From positions 536,869-600,868 of the forward strand of contig CACRXP010000148.1 of NCBI GenBank assembly GCA_902702965.1: 64,000 nucleotides of DNA. Reading direction: 5' to 3'. The notes below the pieces were generated by a model. It had not been told where the DNA came from. It did no database searches and worked only from the letters and a program-made list of their open reading frames with translations. Below, piece by piece: positions 22,360 to 34,135 of this stretch. This stretch comes from Spirometra erinaceieuropaei. Its lineage: Eukaryota; Platyhelminthes; Cestoda; Diphyllobothriidea; Diphyllobothriidae. The position numbers and the translations under genes are program-made. Position 1 is the first letter of the stretch. Each line of letters opens with the position of its first letter.

Positions 22360-23505
22360 CTGATCAGAAATTGGTCTTCTCACTATACAATTACAATCGC
22401 TCCCGTACGCGGAAACAGATATCGCATCACGGTACGGCTAACTTATCGAGGTCTATGTGGGCGTGCTTATAAGGGAAGCTAGATCTTCGCTTTGTCTCTT
22501 TGCACTTTCTTGTTTACCCGAACTTTACTGTACTCTTGTTTGAATATGCCAGAAATACACACAACCACCGGTTTCGACTTGCGCTAACGCGTGTTCTGGT
22601 TTCGTTGTCGTCTTATGTTGATGGTTCATAAATCACTCTCATGTGACTGAATCCGTTTTATGTATGCGGGTTAAAACATCTGGGGGTTAATTCTCAGTCA
22701 AACCTCGCCGGTCTTGAATTCATCATGTCGACAGGCCCCATCAACGAGGGCCAGCTTGAAACGTTTGTGAATTATCAAAAAGGACTCGTACTTTCTGTAG
22801 CAACTTGGTATAAGAGACAACTTAACCTTTTGTGAGTCCATACAAGAAGTCAACTTCGCCGTTTTCCCCATTCATTTCCTCAGTCGCCATTCATTGGTTG
22901 AACGCAAAATTCCCCACTTTGGGTTGAGTTTTTCCTGTAGACAGCATTAATTTATAATTTTGACTATTGTTTACACGCTGCGTACGAAAACCACACATCG
23001 GGCTGCAAACGTCGGTCGCAGTTAAATAAGGCGGAAAACAGACCCTGAACATAAAATAACGAACTCCTCTTGCGACATCTGCCTTGAAATTGCATCGAAG
23101 AAAGGTTGAATTTGGCTTGCTGAATGTCAAGGCTTCGAAACCATGATTTCAAAGGGGGGAGGGGGTGGAGGGTGGGGAGAAATGTAGATTTATCAATGCG
23201 GAGCGCTCATAAATCCCAGCGAGATTGAGCTCTCGAAATGGATATGAATTAATTGAGGAAGTTGAAGTAGCTAGAGAAGACACCTATGCGTGACGGGAAG
23301 AAACGAAACAAAATGGCGGGAGGGAAATAAAATTTGCAGAATTCAAAGACGTAGTTGACCTCTGTACAGAGTGAACTACACAATGTGCAATCAGCCAGCA
23401 CAAAATGAAAAAGTGTGTAAGGTATAAGACAAAGGCAGGGGATCTAGGGGCAAGTGGCAAAATGATGTACGATGTGTCACAGCAAAAGAAAGGCACAGAA
23501 ATGCT
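22360..23505. other. Downstream intergenic of gene copy A, with G-run
   Basis: No coding segment was recognised. At 23154-23178 a run of G tracts (ggggggagggggtggagggtgggg) fits the quadruplex pattern of four G3+ tracts with short loops. It is kept in unit B at 44101-44124. The ORFs on both strands are short and unsupported. Confidence 0.5.
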
Positions 23506-23509
23506 TCGC

Positions 23510-24985
23510 ACAAGTAGCCAATGTGGGTGTTTTGGATATAATGGCGGGCGTCTCGAGAGCCAATGAAAGAGACGGAGTTTCTTCCGAGTTATCCTAGAGG
23601 CAGAACGAAGAAAAAACCCTAGATGTTGAAGAGTTTGACTCAGGATTTAGAAAAAACGCACTGCATTAGGTGAAGAATAGGCTTTAGAAGAGCAGTTAAT
23701 CGCAACACCAGTGAAGTCCTTCTCGGGAATGTCTGCGAAGCGCAAGGATTCACCACAAGGTATACCACCTTCAGCATACGGATGACAAGAAGGCTACAAG
23801 AATGAGCGAATTTCTTTGTTACTGGTTACTCAATGTCAATCGTATTTTCAGTGGATGGGGCACGCCACAGAAAGTGGTTATCAATGAAGTAGGCCATGGT
23901 AATGCCAGGTCGGTCCTTGGTCCTCGTGCACGAGGGACCATGTCTTCATCAAAACAACAAAAGGGCGGCCTAGATCCCACCCGCTTCAGTTAAGTGTGGT
24001 CGTTCTCTATACAGTTGTCATTTTTTCTAAAGCAACCATACTCAGTCTGTTCGGATGAGTAAGGCCTTCCATATTAAGAGCATTGTTCATAGTCAGTCGT
24101 ACAGAAAACAGTCCTAATAGGACATGAACTTGTAGAATACAGACGGACCCCTCCTGCGGATATTTATGCCAGTCGAATCCAAAGGGTCAAATTGGCCAGA
24201 ACATCATGGAGAAAGTTGGACCACCATGCTGGACGCAAGGACAGTGACTTGTGCGTGAATTAGTTCACATCTTGGAGAGTATGGTTCAAGACCAAGACAA
24301 CAGACACTGCATTAGATGAAGACTAAGATGTAGAAGAGCAATGTATCGCAACACCAGTAAAGTCCTTTTCGGAAATGTCTGCGTAGAGCAAGGATTCACC
24401 ATAGCATATACCATCTTTAGCCTACGAACGACAAGAAGGTTACAAGGATGAGCGAATCTCTCTGTTACTGGTGACTCAATGTCAACTGTATTTTCAGTGG
24501 ATGGAGCATGCCACAGAAAGTGGTTATCAATGAAGTAGGCCATGGTAATGCCAGTTCGGTCGTCGTAAGCGGCGAGTCCACCGCGTGTCCTACACCATGG
24601 TGGGCAGCCAACGCCCTAACCATTGACCACTGTCTCGTTGTCCTATCGGTTGTGATCGTGCATATTGACTGTGGTAGAGGGGCACTTACCCATCGCTCAC
24701 GGGAACTATTCGTCCAGTTGTGCCTTTTAGTTTAATTTAGGGCCCATGAGGATAGTTGCACAGCGACAATGAACATATGCGAAATGAAACATCAAGAAAG
24801 GCAACAGAGGCTTGGACGTCCATTTCTGGTTTATTTGTCGTCATCCGCCTGCCAAAACCTCTAAATAAGTCAGTAGCCCATGTGGGTGTTTTGGATACAA
24901 TGGCGGGCGTCTCGAGAGCCAATGAAAGAGACGGAGTCTTTCCCGAGTTATCCCGGGAAGCAGAACGCATAACGATACTCAGGAG
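23510..24985. repeat. Clustered dispersed repeats and SINE pieces (unit A)
   Basis: Two direct copies of a roughly 270-bp element, at about 23665-23935 and 24300-24565, share gaatgtctgcg, gacaagaaggctacaag / gacaagaaggttacaag, ggcacgccacagaaagtgg / gcatgccacagaaagtgg and gaagtaggccatggtaatgcc. The second runs into a tRNA-SINE-like head (minus, about 24575-24700). A third motif, gtgggtgttttggata through cgtctcgagagccaatgaaa, occurs at 23522-23575 and 24880-24930. An inverted cctcgtgcacgagg lies at about 23925. Open frames here are repeat shadows. Confidence 0.6.
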
Positions 24986-26635
24986 TGACTGTGCTGGTTA
25001 TCGCTAACAATAAGCATCAAAATCTACACTTGCAAGTCCCACGACTGCCAATTTTTTCAGGAAAAGTCGTCCGCATGGATATTTGAATAAACCCCAAAGG
25101 CCTGCGTTGGAATCCGAAAATGAGGGGTACGACAAGATTTCCAGCTGCAGTAGATGGTGTTGGACGATAACCAGGCATACGGCAAAGGGGTAAGGGTGAA
25201 ACATATCTCCAACTCGGGATGTCAACTTTGACAACATAGGCCGCAGGCGCAGGCCAACTGCATCCTGCCTCGAAATTCTGTGCCTCAAAAGCAACAATCC
25301 AGGAAGAAAACTTTTGACATTACTACCCTGACATCTATGAGATGAAAGCGGACGAACAGTAGCAGGGATGAAAGGCGACCGATCGCGAATGCTATTGGCA
25401 GAAATCGGACGATCAAATTGTGAGCAGGAGTCAACCCGCCCTGATGGTAGTTGAGACTGTTGGATCTACCAGATGAAGACTAAATGTTAGACAGTTAGCT
25501 GGGCATGCATCAGGATATATCCGCAAACATTTGTCAGACGTAACTGCAGACCAGAATATTTCAGCAAAAAGGAAAGCAGAAAGGTGCCTCAACGTTTTAC
25601 ACAAATGCACAGAGCAAGCTCGAACATATTCGACGGCGTAAACCTGCCTGTCTGATAACGTTGATGGAAAAATATAAATACAAATTAACACAACTCCACG
25701 ACCATGGTGGATGTGATTCAGCCTATTTGAGTGCACTGTACTCTAAGAATGTGGAAGGAATCGCTAATTTCGTACGGCTTGGTAATGCCTGCATCAGCCA
25801 GAAGGTGTTCTCCCTGGAACAGTGTTTGTCAGATCTCAGCAGTCACAAGACGACCTCGCACAATGCGCAGATCCATACTAGGTATCTCTGTCACCCTCCA
25901 AGACATCAAACAGGTGGGTACCATGCGATTCCCTGGCATCCAGCGATCCGACTGTTTAGCCCTTATCTGGCATTCTCGGCCAGAATCCTCATGAGTCTCA
26001 TGACCTCTGCGCTTTCGTCTGTGAATATGGTCACCGTTGATTGAGTAGAATTAGAGCAGGAGCAGCAGAGGGAGGCGTAGGAAAGGTTGAGCACTTGAAG
26101 AAAAAAATGGGCTAGTCGGGAGAGGTTTGTTTAGATGCTGACGCTTCGAAGAGCTTGGTCGGCTCTTCACTGTTAAAGCGTAAAATGCGCTTAATCGAGC
26201 AGAAACCCCAAGTGGCATGTTACATTGGTCGGCCTCATGCGAATCTGAAGGGTAAATATGCCGAAATACAGGGGGAAACAGCGCAAACGCATATTCCCAA
26301 AAGATTGATTGATTTTCCTCTAAAGTTCAATTCGCTCTTCAGCAAAGAGGTTTAGCCCACTTAAGGTGAGGTCGTACGCGGCTTCGACCTCAGTGAGTCA
26401 CTACCGGAATAACGATAAATCTCAAAGGGGGGAGGATGTTGTGAAGGAAAATATCTCTTGCAAAAATCCAAATGGGTACGGATAGGATATGTAAACCCTC
26501 CCGCATGGTTGATCAAAAGCCTATCTTCTTATTTAAGTTAGGTGTGCTTCATGACGGTTTGCATGACAGTAGATTGGGATAGGAGTTATACAGGAAGCAG
26601 ATTTTGATTTCCGATAGCGGTATCAATATAAAAGC
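24986..26635. other. No gene recognised (unit A)
   Basis: Sequence is shared with unit B (about 45985-47605) and shows nothing recognisable. A 66-codon plus frame (26155-26355, with QKPQVACYIGRPHANLKG) has a B counterpart at 47141-47335 that keeps the middle but differs at both ends. I cannot assign it. Confidence 0.4.
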
Positions 26636-26639
26636 TGCC

Positions 26640-26790
26640 CGTTTTAAGCTCAAGGTTAGGGCTTGGGTAACGGTTGGAGTTGGTTATTTGAGTTGTTCTT
26701 GGGACTAGGGTTGTCAGACCTGACCTGTGGTTCGTATTTGGGATTAATGCTAGGATTAGGATTTTAGTGCTTGGCTAAAAGTTAGTGTTT
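26640..26790 (+). repeat. Short TTAGGG-like block (unit A)
   Basis: Degenerate telomere-like variants (aaggttagggcttgggtaac near 26652, ggactagggttg, gctaggattagg) over about 150 bp. It recurs in unit B at about 47615-47745, where aaggttagggtttgggtaac is closer to the consensus. Confidence 0.55.
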
Positions 26791-27744
26791 TCCCATTGAA
26801 GACATGGCCGTGGCTGGTGTTAGTTTTGTGGCCAAATACGGTCATCCAAAGGACTCACATATTATACCCTTGCCATGCTTTTTGCAAAACTTACAATATG
26901 GATTAACTCCACCGTTAAATTGTATGAACCCTAAAGGTTCTTCTTTCCGTACACGGAAAATGCCCAGCCTGTAATTTGGGCACCCTGAATGCAAGTGCGA
27001 CGGCAGACCAGGTTAAAAAGTATTCGGGAATCGGAAAACAATTTTAATGCGTCTCATAATCCTTTTCAAGTACAAAATTTAAAGAAGACGTAATCTCCTA
27101 CCGAATATGCAAAATGATGAGTATTTTATGCATGTTTTCTTTGAGGTATGTTTAAATTTCAAGACCGCCAAAAGTCAATGGGCGAAATTCATGCCACACA
27201 AATAGTAATTTATTACAATGCTTAGTTTTCGCAGGCAGCAGGAAAGAAGTTTGTTCGAAACTTGACATCCTGCGAAAATTTAATTATCTTCGGATTATGC
27301 TGCAGCCTGGTTAATATTACAACCCTACTAAAGTAATCTTTTCGGGTGGAAAACACGTTTCGGAATTTCAGTTAACATTTCATGCGTTAGCACATCTACT
27401 GTATTTGCAAGCTGCCTTGCGTTCCTTGTACGTTAGACCTGAAATATAATACAGCTTATTTTTATTTGCACATCTGTACGCTGCCGAACGGCGATAGAAA
27501 TCCCAGACTTTGAACTTCTGCGAGATTAAGTAGGCAAAACGACGTATGTGAATACCAGAATCACTTACTTAGTAGGCGTTTTTTGTGCTTTCTGCATAAA
27601 TACAGATATTAATTATGTGAGCCCGATAAGTATTTGGTTGGTTCTAATTGATTGCTTGGGAGGTCAGCTTACTGTATTATAATTTGTATACTCAGGTAGA
27701 CAGGTAGCTTGACCTAAATGAGACAAAAATTACAGCTCCCGGTG

Positions 27745-27822
27745 AAGCCTCATAGTTCAAGTGGTTTGAGTGTTGGCTGTGCTCAAGTCTCGTCCTTGTT
27801 ATGGCAGTTTCAAACCTCACCG
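27745..27822 (+). mobile_element. tRNA-derived SINE head 1 (unit A)
   Basis: A tRNA-like sequence with an A-box-like tagttcaagtgg (about 27753) and a degenerate B-box-like agtttcaaacctc (about 27806). It has no CCA and the stems are poorly paired, so it is a SINE head or tRNA pseudogene. A second copy lies at 28732-28807 and a unit B copy at 48757-48835. Confidence 0.5.
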
Positions 27823-28731
27823 AATAATTTTCAGCCAGATATGCCATTGCATCATCGTCTACAAGGCGCATTCATTTCGCCTAAGGGAAATGCCACATAG
27901 AGTTCATGATACTTTGCAAGGGATTCGGACTCTGTTGTACATTTCATGAGGAGCATTAGTAAACGGACGTGTGCGGTCTTGCATGCATGTACATCGCACG
28001 GTCTATAAATATCATAATTAGAAACTCTTTAAAACCTAAATATATAGTTTCTTTGGGCATAAAATATGAAGACAATGTGATTTCCTACCAAAATTAGTGA
28101 AAGAAAACATACGATTGTGTATCTTCTCTATAAAATACCTTTTAATATATAAGACCATTGAAAATCAATAGGAAAAATGCATGTTACTTAAGCAGAGATT
28201 TTTTACCAAGTGTGGTTTCTGCAGGAGGTCAAAACAAAGTACATTCAAAAGCCAACATCCTGACGAGTCCGAAATGCTGTAGGGTTATGCAGCATGATAT
28301 TCAGCTTAACGACTCGACTTAAGTAATCCTTCCTATTCGGAAATGCATTCCAGAATTTTGGCCAACATTTTATGAGATCGGTCACGCACTGTAGCTTTAT
28401 TTTATTCGGGCAGCTAAGCACTAGCAAAGCCATATCTGCTCATCTGTACGCTGCCGAGCGGAGATAGAACTCCCAGACTTTGAACTTCTCCGTGATGAAA
28501 TATGCAAAACTACCTACATGAATACCAGAATCACCTAGTTACTAGGAGTTTTTAGTGCTTTCTGCATAAATAAAGCTATTACTTAAGTGAGCCTGACAAT
28601 AATTTGGTTGGTTCTAAATTGATTGCTTGGGAGGTCAGCCTACTGGATAACAATTTGTGTACTCCGTAAGTTTCGATATGCTGGGCAGGTAACTAGACCC
28701 AAATGGGACTAAAATTACAGCTCCCGGTGGA

Positions 28732-28807
28732 GCCTCATAGCTCAAGTGGTTTGAGTGTTGGCTGTGTTCAAGTCTTGTCCTTGCTATCGTAGTTTCATAT
28801 ATTACCG
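28732..28807 (+). mobile_element. tRNA-derived SINE head 2 (unit A)
   Basis: Same tRNA-like head as at 27745 (tagctcaagtggtttgag, then tcgtagtttcatat), with a further decayed B box. It is followed by a body ending at the Penelope junction near 28910. Confidence 0.5.
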
Positions 28808-28911
28808 ATGCCGCGGACATTTTCACAGTTGAGTCCCAGGAATAATAACATCAATATTTTTAGTTGTTTTACTAAGCACACCTATGGGTGCTGAAAATGC
28901 AGGCGGAAAAA

Positions 28912-29357
28912 ATATTCTTCTTTGAGGCGTGCAAATTCTGCATCCAGTGTGTCATTGGAGCAAATGTTCCTAGCCCTTTGGAAAAGAGCGTATACCAAGT
29001 TACGTTTCCATTGGATAGTTACAAATCTCAAAAAATGCAAGTAATGTCCCTTCCAGGTATTCCTATGGAAGACGGAACTTCTTATAGAACCATCTTCCTT
29101 TCTAAACATAAGAACATCCAGAAAGGATAGTTGGTTGTTTAGTTCCTTCTCCATTTTAAATTTGATCTTTGGATGCAGCTTATTCATAATAGAAAGCAGT
29201 TCTTCAGCCTCTCTAATGTCCTTAACAATAGCGAAAACATCATCCACGTATCTTTTGTAGAGTGGCAGCATATTCAATTTGGTGGACACTTTTTCTTCTA
29301 GATGACCCATAAAGATGTCAGCAAAGGTGGGGCCAAGGGGACTCCCCATTGCCACTC
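28912..29357 (-). mobile_element. Penelope-like element, inverted RT part (unit A)
   Basis: Minus-strand frame with the Penelope RT core: VAMGSPLGPTFADIFMGHLEE, the catalytic YKRYVDDVFAIV, NQLSFLDVLMFRKEDG, NTWKGHYLHFLR and KRNLVYALFQRARNICS, ending at about ARLKEEYF. It has no stop in this stretch. Upstream RT parts are absent (5-prime truncation at VAMGSPLG). The open frame runs on beyond 29357 (to 29616), but that extension is only the antisense of the nuclease part. The next residues expected in the intact element are on the plus strand, starting at 29358. Confidence 0.9.
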
Positions 29358-30238
29358 TACTTAAGCGAGGATATCCGGCACGGTTAATCCACAAATACAG
29401 CAACTCTACACGGCCAAAATTAACAGAACATTTAGCTCCGAAAAAGCCCGTCTTTATATCTTTGCCCTTTAAGGGCGACAATATTTTAAATACTATCAAA
29501 CGACGGCTACGGTCCGCCATTGAAAGGACATACAATGCCGCCGAACTAGTAGTATGCAGTCCTACTAAACCACTCCCGATTCCACGGGCAAAGGATGCCC
29601 TGCCAATGCACGCCACTTCAAATTGTGTTTATGAATTCACATGCACTTGCGGATGCAAGTACATTGGGCGAACGCAAAGGCAGTTGGCAGCCAGGTCTAT
29701 TGAGCACCTGCCCAGGTGGCTTCTAAGACAAGAAAATAAGATCCCGCGTTCCTCCATTACGAAACACCTACTTGATACTGGTCACTCCGTCGACCCCACA
29801 ACTTCCTTCCGAGTACTTGTTCGGGCGCGAACAACTCGGACTTTGCGTTACCTGGAGGCGGCCTATATACGACGAGTGAAACCAGATCTTTGTAAACAAT
29901 TGGAACACGTGGTTAACCTAACATTGCCATGGTAGCCTCTAGCTCCATGATTTCCCCCTCTCTCCTCTCATTTTTGCTCTTTAACGTTCCCCTTTTTTCA
30001 CTTTCTTCCCCTACGGTGTTTGAGTTACTAACTTTATCGATTAGCCAGCTCTGCCCAAAACCCTGACCTTGCTGTTTCTGCATTGATTTTCTGCACGAAT
30101 TCAAATCTGTTGTATTCTTCTCACTCGCTATCTGTCTTATGAAGCGACAGAACGCAGCTGAAGAGCCGTCGCGAAATTTTTGGTACCAATAAATCCTGCC
30201 CTTCATGCCTGCTTCAATACCATTCAAGTCTGAACAGC
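29358..30238 (+). mobile_element. Penelope-like element, GIY-YIG nuclease part (unit A)
   Basis: The plus-strand frame continues the element exactly where the inverted RT part stops: LLKRGYPARLIHKYSN, then the linker KKPVFISLPFKGDN, RRLRSAIERTYNAAELVV, the Cys-rich CVYEFTCTCGCKYIGRTQRQ that introduces the GIY-YIG nuclease, SIEHLPRWLL, SITKHLLDTGHSVDP and LEAAYIRRVKPDLC, with a stop at 29935. About 300 bp of 3-prime untranslated sequence follow, ending near 30238. This is the endonuclease that nicks target DNA in such elements. The reading frame is open but the element is split and truncated. Confidence 0.9.
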
Positions 30239-30239
30239 A

Positions 30240-31270
30240 TCACAGCAACTCGACGAAGTGCGCGATGCTGACTCCCCCGAGACTGTTATTTCGTTACATT
30301 AGGTGGTGGAATGAATGTCCGAATTCAGCTGAATTATTAAAGTATACGATATGCACATGAAATGTTTGGTCAGAAGGAAGTCGGAAAACCGAACGGGGAT
30401 AGCGGCAAGTTCATTTCCTCGTCTCTTTCAAAATTCATTGCTCTATCATCTTGTCGCGTATAACACCCAACCAACATATAAAACCCATGCTAAAGAAGCG
30501 ACCTAGGTTTTTATAACTATGGGCATATGCGTCGCACTAGGTCTTTGTCCATACATATCCTGACAAACATAATCTGAGTGTTTAAATAGAATTATGTTAC
30601 TCAAACTGTGTAAACGTCATTTACAGTAGATGCGCAACGTGAATGGAATATATTGGCGTAATGCGACACGATCATTCGCATAGCAAACCTACTTAAATAT
30701 TCTTTTCGAATAGAACACGCATTTGGAAATTTCGGCTAACATTTCATGACATAGCATATATACTGCATCCAATATGGACGCTCTAGGATGAAAGGTCTAC
30801 GCAAATATATCAATCATTATTTCGCCGGTAGCAATAGATGTAATGGCTTTCAATAATTTGTTGTAAAGCATGGCTAACTTCCTCACTACAGGTCAGATTT
30901 CACTTAATGGATTTTCATAACTTTTCCACTAGCCTCTAATGAATCAGCACTCTATACGTTTAATGGTCGACCCGTGGAACCCCTGTAAGCAAAATTACCC
31001 TAGCACCTGTATCTACACTTCCAGTGAGCTGTAGGTACCGTAGAAGTGCCCACTGTAAGGAGGATTGCCTCATCGACCAGGACATCAGTTTTAACTCTGA
31101 TATATCCATCTGAACAACTGGCACCGCGTACACAGCTGTTAGGTGGATACCGGCTACCACTAGGCCGCATGCGGAATTCTCCGGGCTGCTTCCATCAGTC
31201 GCACAAGCCTCACAGGTACAAAATTCGTAAAGCCTCATTGGCTACTAGCATGTTCTATCATGATAAAGAG
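30240..31270 (+). pseudogene. Decayed sense copy of the Ser/Pro-rich gene (unit A)
   Basis: Homologous to 19545-20370. The exon 1 counterpart starts with ATG at 30264 and keeps RYIRWWNECP, but runs into a stop about 30 codons in, and the donor is changed to gcaagt. The exon 2 counterpart near 30940-31170 keeps ttttaactctgata...acaactggcaccg, but the Trp codon tgg has become tga (ccatctgaacaact near 31108). It starts directly at the end of the Penelope 3-prime region. Confidence 0.8.
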
Positions 31271-31274
31271 AGTT

Positions 31275-32555
31275 GGCGATCCTGGGTGCTTATGTTAGGG
31301 ATTACGCGTGGAGGTTAACGATGAGTACGATATCAATGAAGCGCAACTGCATGAACAGCTTGGCTCACCTCCGCATTCTTTCTGGTTTGCAGGGGGGTTG
31401 GTTTGTGCTAAACAATGCTTAGGTTGCCTTTCAGTGTGCTCGGCCGTCCATATTGGTCACATGATGCTTACATGGCTTAAGTAATTCTGGTCGGCCTACA
31501 GACGTAGTCGATGTAGACTAGGACATGCATGCATAAAGCCCTTGTGCGATGCAAATCACATTTTACTTATAATAACTCAAATTACATCAAATTGTTGCTT
31601 TGGTGCTGCAGGGGATAAGATGATGAAAGAATGAATTTTGAAAGATACGAGTGGACTTAATGCTATCTGAGCTCGGTGCCAGTTGTCCATATGGATGTAT
31701 CAGAGTTGAAGCTTATGTCCTGCTGAATGCTAGAATCGCCCTTACTGTCCGCATTTCTACTGTCCTTAAAAGTCATGGGATTTGTAGATGAGGATGCTAC
31801 GCTAAGTGTGCTGACGGGAGATGCGCAATTGAGCCATTTGCACGTATTAGATTGTGATGCACTAGGAACTAGAAGACAAGGTAAAGAAAATGGATTACGT
31901 GTAATTTGATCTATATTTAGGTAGAAGGTCATGAGTTAAAATCGATTCATGAAAGCCGACACCAACAACCTAAAATAATGCTTCTTTACGCCCAAGGTCA
32001 TCCCTCATCCTCGGTCGTAGATATTGGATAAGTGATGCTTAGCTGGCTTAAATAAAGCAAGTCGGTTAAAAAGATCGGTCAATGTAAAAAAGAACAGGCA
32101 TGCATAAAGACCTTGTGCGATGCATATGCCTTATTCATAATTACTCAAATTACGTCATTTATACGGGCTCACATTGTTGCCTAGGTGTTGTAGACGATGT
32201 GATGAAGGAAGAATGAATCTTGAAAGATACGAGGGATGGACTTAATGCTTTATGAGTACGAGGTTCCGTCTTTATTCTGACTGAACATCCCACGGTCATA
32301 GGGTGTACTTAATGATCCACCTACATCTGGATCCTAATTCCACCATCTGATGTAACGAAATAACATCCTCGTTGGGCTTAACATCTCGTAGGTCGTCGAG
32401 TTGATTTGTGATGCAATTCAAGGGCTGAATTGTCTTGAATGGTTTCGGGTCACCCTGGACCTGAACAACGGCGCGGCTGCCCACCGGCGGTCACTTGTTG
32501 CGAAATAAGGTAATTCTTAGGTAAACCAAATTGATTTAACTCAATCGTTTGATAA
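31275..32555 (-). pseudogene. Decayed, rearranged inverted copies of the gene (unit A)
   Basis: Three pieces in reverse complement: 31283-31395 matches part of exon 2 (around 20430-20570), 31460-31660 matches intron sequence (around 19720-19950), and 31665-32555 matches 19400-20280 continuously, including gatgcaacagccgccggtggg (reverse complement near 32480). With the sense pseudocopy to the left this makes an inverted arrangement. Open frames such as minus 31663-31932 are remnants of exon 2. Confidence 0.8.
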
Positions 32556-32569
32556 ATAGACCGAGTTTC

Positions 32570-33605
32570 ATGAGACATGCGGCTTCCGGTGCTCTCGCTG
32601 ACCACTCTCATCGAGATTCTGACTGGCAGTTGAAATGTGATGGCCTCGCCCCCTCAGTTCTCCTGCAAAGGAACACCATCGGGCGTGTCTCTTGTGACAC
32701 CTCTGAGTCGGTTGTCACACTGCCGCAGCTGGATCCGGTCAAGGGCTTCCGGGTTCATGAACCATGGCGGACACGATGAGGATTGTGCTCGTTTTTCTCA
32801 TAAATTTCTAACCCTTCTCCTAATTCGTCAGCACTGCACAACCACTTACTTCCGCAGTGTTTTGACTTTCTCATCACCCTCTGCCGTAAATCGACTACCA
32901 CCTGTCAACATGAACCTGTCCTGAACTCCTCCACTGTCTTGCACGGTGCTTGTTTCCTTCCAAAAAAGCTCGGATTCTATGAAGTCCCCGCCCCCACCGT
33001 GCTTCATGTTCAGGAGTCTGTTTTACTGCTCCACACACAGATCGTTGTTTTACCTCAAAATGTCAATTGGGAATATGTGAATATTACTACCATAGGCATG
33101 ATGTATGCTAAAACGCTCCCGGACACCAGTATCCTTTCCTACTTCATAAAACTTATCTTTCAATTCCATTGTACAATTGCTTGCTTCATGCAGACACCCA
33201 GACCAAAATTATGGTAAATTATCGCACTGTTTAAACCAGTCTTCACATTGCACTAATACATTCCTCCGGTCACTTCAAAATAAAGCTATTACTATTAATG
33301 ATAGTAATGCCTATTCAGTCTTCTCTGTCTCTGTTGCTAGCTATCACCGATTATGGGATGCGGGCTCCGGGTTTGAGGTTGTCCCAATGGACCTTGGCTT
33401 AATTCAGGCATTTGAGTGTGGGAAACGGGCAAGGAACATACTGTCGAACCAATGTCCCCTTAGCTGGGCCATTCAGTGACTGAAATGCAGAGAAAGGCTT
33501 GTCTCGACTTTTGAATGATGCGAATATTTGTAGTATGCTGATGTTGTTTTCTGTATCCTGGAGAAGACAAGCATCCTAGGAGCGTTAGAACATCAATGAG
33601 CGCTA
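32570..33605 (+). repeat. Repeat R3, plus orientation (unit A)
   Basis: About 1.0 kb that matches in reverse complement the minus-orientation R3 at 36585-37500 and 57775-58690. Shared marks include cacctctgagtcg, tgaaatgcag, tgctgatg.agttttcttt-like and ctaggagcg. Together the two orientations form long inverted repeats inside each unit period. I see no recognisable protein. Confidence 0.65.
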
Positions 33606-33804
33606 GTCAGACATGTGTAACAGTTGACTGAGAGATTGGAAAACTCGCTGATGACATCAACTCCTGCTTCCTCCTCATCAGAATGTCCCACCTCACGACC
33701 GTATACGTTCTCCCCTCCCTACCACTCCAATGCTGCTTGCGACGTGATAATGCCGTGGAAATGCGAGTCCATTTGGATGTGGAGCGACCATCGAGACCCA
33801 CACT

Positions 33805-34135
33805 ACAAATACGTCCTGCCGACCTCCTTAAAGGATCAACAAATCAATCCACCGGCCCGGAAGGATCTTTGCCACAATCGACCGATCTGGAAAATAACAG
33901 TGAGGACTGAGATAGCAATCCACGAGGTCAACCGGATCGGTGCCGCAAAAGCCAGAAGAGTGACTCGCAAGCTTCAGGTGCTGTAGGCTCACAACCCCAA
34001 CATATCCAGTTCCTTCCAACGAGTCCATGTTGTCAACGGACATTACGCCCTCCACCAACTTCATCATTCCTACTCCATCTCCACAAGGACGACGACGACG
34101 ACGACTACCGCTATTTCCATCTCACCGCCAGTAAG
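33805..34135 (+). mobile_element. LINE C-terminal tail (unit A)
   Basis: The plus frame reads RPIWKITVRTEIAIHEVNRI and GAAKARRVTRKLQVL, the same post-RT tail as the LINE at 8240-8340 (NRPAWRR...). It is followed by a decayed finger-like region and a (gac)6 microsatellite at about 34088-34105 (five repeats in B). It meets the oppositely oriented gag remnant. Confidence 0.6.

Larger units (their letters stand above)
26930..28870 (+). repeat. Two diverged tandem copies of a 970-bp repeat (unit A)
   Basis: The order tttatgcatgttttc-like, agtaatctttt..., catctgtacgctgccga, cccagactttgaacttct, tacagctcccggtg, then a tRNA-like SINE head occurs twice: catctgtacgctgccga starts at 27471 and again at 28441. 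The two copies differ from each other more than unit A differs from unit B, so this duplication is the older event. Unit B has only one copy (47930-48860). Confidence 0.8.

Noticed and set aside
27745..27822. Functional tRNA gene
   Set aside because: A- and B-box-like motifs are present but stems pair poorly, the B box is degenerate, and copies are embedded in repeated SINE sequence.
29358..29616. N-terminal extension of the minus-strand Penelope RT frame
   Set aside because: This part is the antisense of the sense-strand nuclease linker (GYPARLIHKY to KKPVFISLPF); the RT part ends at VAMGSPLG.
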